Positions 33,894-41,865 of a stretch of DNA of 64,000 nt are shown here, piece by piece. The position numbers were made by a program, and so were the translations under genes. The notes below the pieces were generated by a model. The model was not told the DNA's origin, searched no databases, and worked only from the letters and a program-made list of their open reading frames with translations. Source of the stretch: Ruminococcus sp. Lineage in GTDB: Bacteria; Bacillota; Clostridia; Oscillospirales; Ruminococcaceae. Position 1 is the stretch's first letter; the number at the start of each line of letters is the position of its first letter. The stretch lies in NCBI GenBank assembly GCA_017525915.1, contig JAFXSC010000012.1:62001-126000 (forward strand), written 5' to 3'.

Positions 33894-34571
33894 TCACAGC
33901 AGTTCAGTCATTCTGAGGACTATCTCAGCGACCTTCTTTGCGGCTATCTTCTCAAATTCATCGAAGGACATAGCTCCCTCGTCGTCGGCGTTGTCGGAAA
34001 TGCAGCGGATACTTGCAAATGGCATGGAGTTGAGGTAGCAGCAGTGTCCGACCGCCGCGCTCTCCATATCAACGGCAGAGGGCTCGAATCTGCGCTGGAT
34101 ATCAGCCTTGACCTCGCTGCTCGTTATGAATGCCTCGCCCGAAACTATCCTTCCGCGGAAGCTCTTTACCGAATATTCGGCGCAGGCCTTCTCAGCAGCG
34201 TCCATGAGCTTTTCATCAGCCGGGAATACTCCGCAGTAGGGCGGATAGTCCTTGAGGAAGTGGGGGTCGAGGTCATGGGGCAGCACCTCTGTGGAGATCA
34301 CCACATCGCAGACATTTATCTCGTTTTTCATGCCTCCGGCGATACCGGCGTTGATAACGCAGTCCGGACGGAAGCTGTCAATGGCTATCTGGGCGCAGAG
34401 CGCGGCGTTTACCTTGGCTATGCCGCTGCAGGCGTTGATAATAGTCTTTCCGCCGTAGGTGTTTATGTAGTAATCAAAGCCGGAGATATGCTTTATCTCA
34501 GCCTTTCCGAGAGTCTCTCTGATGTCCTTGAGTTCAGAGGGCATTGCTCCGATAATGAATATTTTTTCCAT
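33894..34571 (-). CDS. mtnN: 5'-methylthioadenosine/S-adenosylhomocysteine nucleosidase
   Basis: The enzyme removes adenine from MTA and SAH, recycling SAM by-products. The 225-residue protein has FIIGAMPSE at the N-terminus, NAGIAGGMK, SGEAFITSS and the adenine/ribose motif VDMESAAVGHCC with a downstream SDNADD (catalytic Asp). Length is normal. It lies close to metH and metG, but on the opposite strand and with its own promoter. The next gene in its operon encodes a secreted dockerin protein, an odd pairing. Confidence 0.95.
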   Translation of the reverse strand: MEKIFIIGAMPSELKDIRETLGKAEIKHISGFDYYINTYGGKTIINACSGIAKVNAALCAQIAIDSFRPDCVINAGIAGGMKNEINVCDVVISTEVLPHDLDPHFLKDYPPYCGVFPADEKLMDAAEKACAEYSVKSFRGRIVSGEAFITSSEVKADIQRRFEPSAVDMESAAVGHCCYLNSMPFASIRCISDNADDEGAMSFDEFEKIAAKKVAEIVLRMTELL

Positions 34572-34601
34572 ATTATCACTCCTAAAACAGATGATATGTT
34601 C

Positions 34602-34630
34602 ATTATATCACACTTCTCTTTTTTTTGCAA
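34602..34630 (-). promoter_or_regulatory. mtnN promoter
   Basis: TTGCAA (34625-34630), 17 bp with an A-rich upstream half, TATAAT (34602-34607) on the minus strand. Confidence 0.8.
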
Positions 34631-34724
34631 GCCCCGAGTGGAGGAAATTGCCGGCAGCGTCCGGCGCGCTCCCTGCTTTAACAGTAAGGCAGGGAATGTC
34701 CTGTGAAAAATCTGAAAAACCCTC

Positions 34725-34753
34725 TCGACAAATCAGAAATAATGGTGTATAAT
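34725..34753 (+). promoter_or_regulatory. metG promoter
   Basis: TCGACA (34725-34730), 17 bp, TATAAT (34748-34753), 55 bp before the start; too short a leader for a T-box. Confidence 0.75.
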
Positions 34754-34808
34754 AGTATTATCCGCTTTTCATCAGGGCGGACAGCATTTTAATGATTGGA
34801 GCGATTTT

Positions 34809-36797
34809 ATGTCAAAGAAACCCTTTTACATCACTACGCCTATCTATTATCCTTCCGGCGATCCCCACATCGGTCACTGCTATACGACAGTTGCCTGTGA
34901 TTCTATCGCCCGTTACAAGCGAATGCAGGGCTATGACGTAATGTTCCTCACCGGTACAGACGAACACGGTCTTAAAATAGAACAGAAGGCTGCCGAGCAG
35001 GGCATCTCTCCCAAGGAATATGTTGACGTCATCGTCGATAAATTCAAGAAGCTCTGGAGCTACATGAACATTTCCTACGACAGATATATCCGTACCACTG
35101 ACGATTACCACGTTGAGGCGGTACAGAATATTTTCAAGGCTCTCTACGACAAGGGCTACATCTATAAGGGCGAATATTCCGGCAAATACTGCACTCCCTG
35201 CGAGAGCTTCTGGACCGAGTCACAGCTCGACGAGAACGGCTGCTGTCCCGAGTGTCACAGACCCGTGAAATTTGCCAAGGAGGAAGCTTACTTCTTCAAG
35301 ATGGCTCCCTTTGCAGAGCGCATCGAGAAGCTGCTCCTTGAGACCGACTACCTCCGTCCCAAGACAAGAGCTGTCGAGCTTGTAAACAACTTCATAAAGC
35401 CCGGTCTGGAGGACCTCTGCGTTTCAAGAACTTCGTTCACATGGGGCGTTCCGGTATCCTTCGACGAGAAGCACGTTGTGTACGTCTGGATAGACGCGCT
35501 TTCAAACTATATCACAGCCCTCGGCTACGAGAATAACGCCCACGATGACTACGCTAAATACTGGCCTGCTGACGTTCACATGGTAGCTAAGGACATCATG
35601 CGTTTCCATGCTATCATCTGGCCTGCAATGCTCATGGCTCTTGACCAGCCGCTCCCGAAGCACCTTGCCGTTCACGGCTGGATCACTATGGCAGGCAAAA
35701 ACGGCGAGAGCGAGAAGATGTCCAAGTCCCTCGGCAACGTCGTTGACCCATTTGTACTCGGTGAGAGATACGGTCAGGACGCTATAAGATACCACATTCT
35801 CCGCGAAATGGCTCTCGGTGCGGACAGTCTTTTCTCCAACGAGATAATGATAAACCGCATAAACTCCGACCTCGCAAACGGCTTCGGAAACCTCGTTTCG
35901 CGTACCGTTGCAATGGCTGACAAGTATTTCGGCGGTACCCTCCCCACTGAGCGTGAGGGCGCTGACATCGACGAGGACTTCAGGTCCGTTATACTCGGTC
36001 TCCGCTCCGCAGTTGACGGCTTCGTTGACGAAACCAAGATAAAGCAGGCTCTTGAAACTATATTCGAGGGCGTTTCACGCGCTAACAAGTACATCGACGA
36101 GACTGAGCCGTGGAAGCTCGGCAAGGACGAGGCTATGAAGCCGAGACTTGCTGCCGTACTCTATAACCTCCTTGAAGCTATCCGCATAACATCGGCTCTG
36201 CTTGCCCCCTTCATGCCTACCACGATGCCGAAGGTATGGGAGCAGATTGGCGCTTCCGCCGAGGACGTCAGTTACGATAATCTCGGCAGTTTCGGCGTTC
36301 TTCCCGCAAACGTCACCGTTCACAAGGGCGAGATACTCTTCCCGAGAATAGACGTTGACAAGGAGATAGAGGAGCTCAACGAGATACTCCGCAAGAATAT
36401 GGAAGCCGCTCAGGCAAAGCTCTCCGCTGAGGAAAAGGGCGAGGAAGCTCCGGCTGAGGAGATAGTCCTTGCACCGGAGATCACCATTGATGACTTCGCC
36501 AAGGTCGAGATAAGGGTGGCAAAGGTCGTGTCCTGTGAAAGAGTGAAGAAGTCCGACAAGCTCCTGTGCCTCCAGCTCGATGACGGCATGGGCGGACGTC
36601 AGGTAGTTTCCGGCATTGCTCAGTATTATGCTCCGGAAGACCTCATCGGCAAGAAGCTCCAGCTCATTGCCAACCTCAAGCCCGTGAAGCTCCGCGGCGT
36701 TGACAGCAATGGCATGATCTGCGCGGCTGATACTCCCGACGGCGTGAAGGTAATTTTTGTCGATGACAGCATCCCCGTCGGTTCAAAGATAAGATAA
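34809..36797 (+). CDS. metG: Methionyl-tRNA synthetase
   Basis: This class I synthetase charges tRNA-Met. In 662 residues it has the HIGH-type motif in YPSGDPHIGHCYT, the CP-domain zinc cysteines (CTPCESF and CCPECHR), KMSKSLGN, the helical anticodon-binding domain, and a C-terminal EMAP/Trbp111-type tRNA-binding domain beginning ITIDDFAKVEIRVAKV. An alanine/glutamate-rich hinge near 530-555 joins them. Normal full length. Confidence 0.98.
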   Translation: MSKKPFYITTPIYYPSGDPHIGHCYTTVACDSIARYKRMQGYDVMFLTGTDEHGLKIEQKAAEQGISPKEYVDVIVDKFKKLWSYMNISYDRYIRTTDDYHVEAVQNIFKALYDKGYIYKGEYSGKYCTPCESFWTESQLDENGCCPECHRPVKFAKEEAYFFKMAPFAERIEKLLLETDYLRPKTRAVELVNNFIKPGLEDLCVSRTSFTWGVPVSFDEKHVVYVWIDALSNYITALGYENNAHDDYAKYWPADVHMVAKDIMRFHAIIWPAMLMALDQPLPKHLAVHGWITMAGKNGESEKMSKSLGNVVDPFVLGERYGQDAIRYHILREMALGADSLFSNEIMINRINSDLANGFGNLVSRTVAMADKYFGGTLPTEREGADIDEDFRSVILGLRSAVDGFVDETKIKQALETIFEGVSRANKYIDETEPWKLGKDEAMKPRLAAVLYNLLEAIRITSALLAPFMPTTMPKVWEQIGASAEDVSYDNLGSFGVLPANVTVHKGEILFPRIDVDKEIEELNEILRKNMEAAQAKLSAEEKGEEAPAEEIVLAPEITIDDFAKVEIRVAKVVSCERVKKSDKLLCLQLDDGMGGRQVVSGIAQYYAPEDLIGKKLQLIANLKPVKLRGVDSNGMICAADTPDGVKVIFVDDSIPVGSKIR

Positions 36798-36800
36798 ATC

Positions 36801-36829
36801 AAAGGCACTCTCAGGAGTGCCTTTTTTCT
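36801..36829 (+). terminator. metG terminator
   Basis: Stem AAAGGCACTC/GAGTGCCTTT with a short loop, then a T run; 3 bp after the metG stop. A second hairpin AAGCCGTGC/GCACGGCTT followed by TTTT lies at 36862-36885. Confidence 0.9.
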
Positions 36830-36885
36830 TTCCAGACAGCGCTTATTTCTGCCGTTTCCGCAAGCCGTGCATCTGCACGGCTTTT

Positions 36886-37167
36886 CCTGTTCTGGTGCGG
36901 CATACCCAAGTGTGTTATTGTTATATATATCAAATAATTACTATATTATACAAAAATTGTCGTTATTTAACAAATCCACAAGTGCTATTTTTCTGTTTTG
37001 TCAATTGAACAGGAAGGTATTTATATGATATAATTAATTTAATTGAAAAGTCCGTCACTCTTCGTCCGGAAACAGCTGCCATCAGCGCATTTCCCCTCTG
37101 AGTTCACCGGGCTTATCACCGTAAATAAGGCATGATCTATTCAAATGCCGGATCAGGAGGTATCAAT
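36886..37167 (+). other. AT-rich intergenic stretch and leader before the five-gene cassette
   Basis: This gap holds no coding frame with a ribosome site. Up to about 37004 it is AT-rich; the promoter follows, then a 130-nt leader that is GC-richer and ends in AGGAGG before the first gene of the cassette. I see no recognised riboswitch. Confidence 0.5.
37005..37034 (+). promoter_or_regulatory. Promoter of the HerA-peptidase-Hsp70 cassette
   Basis: TTGAAC (37005-37010), 18 bp, TATAAT with TGA extension (37029-37034). Confidence 0.7.
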
Positions 37168-39882
37168 ATGGCAATCACGATCAGAAACGATGTTGATATC
37201 AATGTCTCCCCCAAGGACCTTTTCAGAAAGATCAACCTGAAAGATCAGAAGGTAGATATTGATATTGAGATCCCCGACAGTTTTTATCTGAGTCTTCTTG
37301 AAGAATTCTTTGAAAGAGAATATCTCAGCGAGGCTTCTGAGCACACCTTCAATGTATCCGGCATTAAAAAATACAAGAAGATAGAGTGGGTGCAGATCGA
37401 AAGACTTCCGATACACCCCAACCAGAACGCCAATTACGACCTTCTGACAAGATGGCAGGGAGCGCTCTCCTGCCTGCATACATGGGGCTACAAGCTGGTG
37501 TTCCTCCTTCTCAGGTCAAACGGAAAAACAAGGATATTCCTCGGCACCGTCTCCGATAAGCAGAACATCAACAGCACTCTCGCGGTCGAACAGATAAGAG
37601 AAGCCACCTTCGGCTCTATGCCCGGCGTAGGTCTGAGATCACTGACAAAGGACGAGGAACTCGAACTCTCCACGATACTCCGCGGAAGCAGCAATGATGA
37701 TGTGAACTGCCTCACGGAGATAGGTGCTATCACAGGCATCCCCTCCTTCATAAACAGCGAGAACGGTGAGCTTATCCAGACACTCGACCAGCTTGCCTTC
37801 GGCATACGCGACCATCAGGGACAGGACAGGGACTACGCTCTCATGGTCATTGCCGATCCTATCATGGATCAGGAGATATCAAGGATAATCTCAAGATACC
37901 GCTCGATAGGCAGCCAGATACATACTGCCGTCAAGACCACGGTCACTGAGGGCAGCTCTCTCAGTTCAAACAAGGGCTCTGTAATCAGCGGCGGTCTCAG
38001 CATACTCGGCTCCGTTCTCGGAACAACTATCGGCGCATCAGCCGGAAACGCCTTCATCGGCGCAAATATAGGCACTTCCCTTGCGGCAGGCATCGGCAGC
38101 ATTCTCGGCATAAGCACCGGCAAGTCTGCCGGCGGTTCAACAAATGTCAACACCGAATTCCTCGATCAGTTTGCGGAATACGCCGAACAGATGACGCAGA
38201 TGAATATAAAGAGGCTCATGGACGGAAGAAATTTCGGCTTCTGGAATACCGGCGTGTACGTTCTTGGCGCCCAGCCAAAGGATATCACAACTGTTACCGG
38301 TATGCTCAGGTCGATATACTCCGGCGACCAGACCTATCTCGAGCCGATACGCATACACCACTTCAAGAACAAGGATGCTGCAAGACAGATAGTCTGCGGA
38401 CAGTTCGACCTGCTCCCGCTCGTTGATGTTGACCTTAAAAGCGAGCCCGACAGGTTCAGGGAGTACGGCAGCAGCGGCGCGAACTGGCATATCCTCGGTG
38501 AACGCTACCAGTATGTCAGCACTCCGATAAACACAAAGGAGCTCAGTCTCACTACCTCCCTCCCGAGGCAGGATGTTCCCGGACTAAGGTTTGTTAAAAC
38601 TGCGGTTCGCTTTGCGAACAATCCCTCTGTATGCCGCACCGATTCAAGGATAAGCATCGGCAATCTCGTGGATATGGGTATTGTCCACGGCACTACCTAC
38701 GATATAGACGTCAACTCCCTCGTAAGGCACGCTCTCGTTGCAGGCAGCACGGGAAGCGGAAAGTCCACTACCTGCAAGAAGATACTCAACGAGGTGCTCC
38801 GGCGCGATGTACCGATGATGATAATTGAGCCTGCGAAGGACGATTATGTAAGGTGGGCGCTTGAAATGAACAAGGGCCTTCCCCCGGAGAAGCAGTTCAG
38901 GATATTCATGCCGGGAGTTACCGAATTTGAAGGCACAAAGGTCGAGGAGCTGAAGATAAACGGCTACCAGCCTGCCTGCATAAAGGGCGGCACTGCCGAC
39001 CTCCTCCAGCACAGCGAGATATTCGCTACCCTGCTCAATGCCTGTCTCCCCTCCGAGGACGTTATTTCCATACTCATCGAGGAGGTAGTACACGCGACCA
39101 TAACCGAGGCGATGAATGCTTCTGGAATCGACATCGAGACCGAATTCGTTTCGCCGGAGAAGATCAGAAGCTACCCGACCATAGACGATATGCTCGATAC
39201 CGCCAAAAACGTCATGGCGCGCAAGCAGTACGGCAAGGAAAACAAGGACAACCTTACCGAGATACTCACGACCCGTTTCCGTTCACTCAGCCGCGGTATG
39301 CGCGGAAAGATAATGAACGTCCCCAATTCAGTTGATTTCGACGACCTTTTCAGCTCGAACGTCATAGTCAACGTCAGCAGGCTCTCCGGCACTAAGGACA
39401 AGGCGATAATGATGTCCCTGCTGATGAATGCGCTGTATGAATACCGCATATCCAAATACACGTTCGACAACGAATACCGTGCAAGGGCTCAGCGAAACGA
39501 GCTGCTGCACATATGCCTCATCGAGGAGGCTCACAACGTTCTGCTGAAGCCGCATGATTCAGGCCGCGGAGGAAGTCCCCAGAGTGCGGCTGCCGACCTC
39601 TTCGGAAATATGCTCTCTGAGGTAAGAGGCTACGGTCAGGGCTTCATCATAGTAGATCAGGTGCCGACAAGACTTATCGACGATGTTATCAAGAACACCA
39701 ACTACAAGATCGTTCACCGTCTTACTGCACCGGACGACCAGAAGGTCATGGCTTCCTGCATGGCTTTCCGCGATGACCAGCAATACATGATACCTGCACT
39801 CGAAAAAGGAAACGCTATCATCTTCGGCGACGAGGACGATGCGGCAGTGTGGGTAAAGATACCGGCACCAAACAGATCGTAA
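37168..39882 (+). CDS. HerA/FtsK-superfamily ATP-binding protein
   Basis: The 904-residue protein carries a C-terminal HerA-type motor: Walker A GSTGSGKST at 526-534 (Lys532), EPAKDDY just after, Walker B as ICLIEEAHN with Glu786-Glu787, and VDQVPTRLIDDVIKNTNYKIVHRL cut to its key, the sensor-like Gln and a downstream Arg. The N-terminal half (about 1-230) is unknown; residues about 265-325 form a glycine-rich, weakly hydrophobic stretch that could insert in a membrane. HerA-type motors pump DNA or proteins; what this one moves is unknown. AGGAGG precedes the ATG. First gene of the five-gene cassette. Confidence 0.85.
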   Translation: MAITIRNDVDINVSPKDLFRKINLKDQKVDIDIEIPDSFYLSLLEEFFEREYLSEASEHTFNVSGIKKYKKIEWVQIERLPIHPNQNANYDLLTRWQGALSCLHTWGYKLVFLLLRSNGKTRIFLGTVSDKQNINSTLAVEQIREATFGSMPGVGLRSLTKDEELELSTILRGSSNDDVNCLTEIGAITGIPSFINSENGELIQTLDQLAFGIRDHQGQDRDYALMVIADPIMDQEISRIISRYRSIGSQIHTAVKTTVTEGSSLSSNKGSVISGGLSILGSVLGTTIGASAGNAFIGANIGTSLAAGIGSILGISTGKSAGGSTNVNTEFLDQFAEYAEQMTQMNIKRLMDGRNFGFWNTGVYVLGAQPKDITTVTGMLRSIYSGDQTYLEPIRIHHFKNKDAARQIVCGQFDLLPLVDVDLKSEPDRFREYGSSGANWHILGERYQYVSTPINTKELSLTTSLPRQDVPGLRFVKTAVRFANNPSVCRTDSRISIGNLVDMGIVHGTTYDIDVNSLVRHALVAGSTGSGKSTTCKKILNEVLRRDVPMMIIEPAKDDYVRWALEMNKGLPPEKQFRIFMPGVTEFEGTKVEELKINGYQPACIKGGTADLLQHSEIFATLLNACLPSEDVISILIEEVVHATITEAMNASGIDIETEFVSPEKIRSYPTIDDMLDTAKNVMARKQYGKENKDNLTEILTTRFRSLSRGMRGKIMNVPNSVDFDDLFSSNVIVNVSRLSGTKDKAIMMSLLMNALYEYRISKYTFDNEYRARAQRNELLHICLIEEAHNVLLKPHDSGRGGSPQSAAADLFGNMLSEVRGYGQGFIIVDQVPTRLIDDVIKNTNYKIVHRLTAPDDQKVMASCMAFRDDQQYMIPALEKGNAIIFGDEDDAAVWVKIPAPNRS

Positions 39883-39899
39883 AGAAAGAAGGTATTATT

Positions 39900-41048
39900 A
39901 TGACATTTCAGAACCCGGAATTCACATTTTATGAGTACGAGTATACTCCCGAGGAGGATATCAATGACTATTCTCAGGGCTTGTACAGCGACAACGCTTA
40001 CTGGGACACCGTTGAGATAAATATGGAAATGAAACAGATCTATGAGCTGCTCGGAATAGATACCGGCGCCGAAAGGATCACTGCCGCAGAGCTCGACAAC
40101 TTTGATCCCGAATCACAGGAAAACCTCTGCATCTACGGTAATCCCGAATACGCTACGGAAACGTGGGAATGGCAGGAAGGTCCGACCTGTGCACTCCATG
40201 CACAGAGATCGATAATCGAGGAGGTCACAGGCGCAAAAATAGATATCGAGGACATGAAGGCTGTTTCTGAAGCTTACGGCTGGTACGATGATGAAGGCGC
40301 TACTCCGCTGGAATATATGGACAAGATGCTCGATTACTGCGGCATCCCGAATGAGACCTTCTACGGCATGACCTATGAGGATCTGAAGGAAAGCCTTGCA
40401 CAGGGCGACAGGGTCATTGCAGCAGTTGATTCAGATGAATACTGGTACGGCGAATGTGACGATATATTCGGATTTAACGGTGGTGAAGCCCCCGACCACG
40501 CTGTTGAGATCATAGGCATCGACGAATCTGACCCCGAGCACCCGATGGTGATACTCAACGATTCGGGCATACCGAACGGTCAGGGTGTAAGGATACCTGC
40601 CGAGACATTCATGGAGGCATGGGAGGACAGCGAGTTCTACGGCGTAAGAGTACCGGTATACCGTGATTCTCTGCCTTCCGGCGAGCTTGACGATTACTAT
40701 GATGAAGACTTTGACGAGGGCTACGATGAGGACTTCGATGAGGACTTTGACGAGGATTTCAATGATGACATTGAAGATGCTGAGGACGGCAATGAAGGCT
40801 GTGAGGGCACCGAGGACGATGATGAAGACGATGAGGACTTCGACGAGGACGATGAAGACGGCGAAGATGATGACGAGGACGATGAAGATGATGACGACCT
40901 CGACCTTGACTTTGACTTTGATCTCGATTTCACATCAATGTTCTTCCAGAGACTTATGAGCAGCGCACTTGAAAACGGCGACAAGACTGCCTACGAAGAA
41001 GCCAAGGCAGAATGGATAAAGGCTGTTACAGAAGAATATGACTATTGA
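39900..41048 (+). CDS. C39/papain-like cysteine peptidase with a highly acidic C-terminal tail
   Basis: The 382-residue protein has a peptidase core: EWQEGPTCALHAQRS places Gln and the nucleophile Cys97, APDHAVEIIGID gives His200, and VILNDSG gives Asn220/Asp221. Residues about 260-345 are an Asp/Glu tract in near repeats of DEDFDEDF, ending DLDLDFDFDLDF, followed by a short helical tail. No signal peptide is seen, so the peptidase probably acts in the cytoplasm. AAGAAGG lies 8 bp before the ATG, 17 bp after the ATPase gene. Target unknown; the tail may bind a basic partner or inhibit the site. Confidence 0.75.
   Translation: MTFQNPEFTFYEYEYTPEEDINDYSQGLYSDNAYWDTVEINMEMKQIYELLGIDTGAERITAAELDNFDPESQENLCIYGNPEYATETWEWQEGPTCALHAQRSIIEEVTGAKIDIEDMKAVSEAYGWYDDEGATPLEYMDKMLDYCGIPNETFYGMTYEDLKESLAQGDRVIAAVDSDEYWYGECDDIFGFNGGEAPDHAVEIIGIDESDPEHPMVILNDSGIPNGQGVRIPAETFMEAWEDSEFYGVRVPVYRDSLPSGELDDYYDEDFDEGYDEDFDEDFDEDFNDDIEDAEDGNEGCEGTEDDDEDDEDFDEDDEDGEDDDEDDEDDDDLDLDFDFDLDFTSMFFQRLMSSALENGDKTAYEEAKAEWIKAVTEEYDY
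40685..40935 (+). repeat. Asp/Glu-codon low-complexity tract
   Basis: Near-repeating GAT/GAC/GAG codons encode the acidic tail of the C39-like peptidase. The opposite strand reads as a serine-rich frame, an artefact. Confidence 0.9.
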
Positions 41049-41081
41049 TTATGATATATCTATACCGAAAGGGGTTTTGTT

Positions 41082-41732
41082 ATGAGACAGGATTTTTCTA
41101 TTGAGAAGTTTCTCAGGAAGATGAAAAGCGATAAATTCATTGCAGGCATAGGTATGCCTATGGAATACGCTCCGGGACTTCCCGTTATCCGCAGGATAAA
41201 CGATACCGACTGTATCACCGTTCCGTTCCTTCGCAGAAGAAGGGCAAAGAAAACAGTCCGGGAGGACGGCAGCCGCTTCACGGTCATTGAGACCTACCCT
41301 ATCCGCTATGCCGTTACCTATGCGCTCAGACCCATAAACCTTCCCGAGCTCAAGGGCAGCGCTGCTATCGTCATGTCAGGCGACCCGGAATTCCTTGACA
41401 GCACCATAACCGAGGGCAGACCCATCGCCTTCGAGGACCTCAGCTTCCGCAGCGATTATACTGTTCCCGGAAGCGATAAGAAATTCGACCCGCGCAAGCC
41501 TGTCGGCGTATTCGCCCCCTGTGAAGATTACGAGAAAAAGCTCGGCGATTTCTACAAGCTGTTCGATGAGGCTGTAAATATCAGGCTCTATGAGAAGACT
41601 ATCGACGGTGCGCTCGAAAACAGACTTATCAACAGGCTCTCGGAACTCCTGAACTGCGACAAGGCCCTCAGGCCCTTCTACGCCCTGCTCGATAACGGTC
41701 ATCACGGAAAGAGGATAGCTGAACAGAAATAA
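41082..41732 (+). CDS. Unknown protein of the five-gene cassette
   Basis: The 216-residue soluble protein is not recognised. It starts with a basic helical stretch (FSIEKFLRKMKSDKF) followed by a conserved-looking PMEYAPGLPVIRRINDTDC region; a basic patch FLRRRRAKKTVR lies near 50 and a proline-rich segment near 140. No membrane span. AAAGGGG lies 7 bp before the ATG; it begins 33 bp after the peptidase gene. The basic patch would suit contact with the peptidase's acidic tail, which is only a guess. Confidence 0.75.
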   Translation: MRQDFSIEKFLRKMKSDKFIAGIGMPMEYAPGLPVIRRINDTDCITVPFLRRRRAKKTVREDGSRFTVIETYPIRYAVTYALRPINLPELKGSAAIVMSGDPEFLDSTITEGRPIAFEDLSFRSDYTVPGSDKKFDPRKPVGVFAPCEDYEKKLGDFYKLFDEAVNIRLYEKTIDGALENRLINRLSELLNCDKALRPFYALLDNGHHGKRIAEQK

Positions 41733-41865
41733 TACCATGACCGAACAGACATTAATTATATCTGCCGCTGAAAGTTCCGGCGGTTAATGGTCCTGCACTC
41801 TGAGCTGTACATATTGTAACAGAGCAAGTATATCAACGCACCACATCATAACAGGAGGAATAGAT

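Noticed and set aside
34754-34808. T-box or SAM riboswitch before metG
   Set aside because: Only 55 nt between promoter and start and no specifier or T-box sequence.
37168-39882. Reading the ATPase as a VirB4/TraC conjugation ATPase
   Set aside because: No pilus, coupling protein, relaxase or other transfer genes nearby; motifs fit HerA/FtsK equally well, so only the superfamily is claimed.
40721-40984. Ser-rich open frame on the minus strand
   Set aside because: Complement of the Asp/Glu tract of the peptidase tail.
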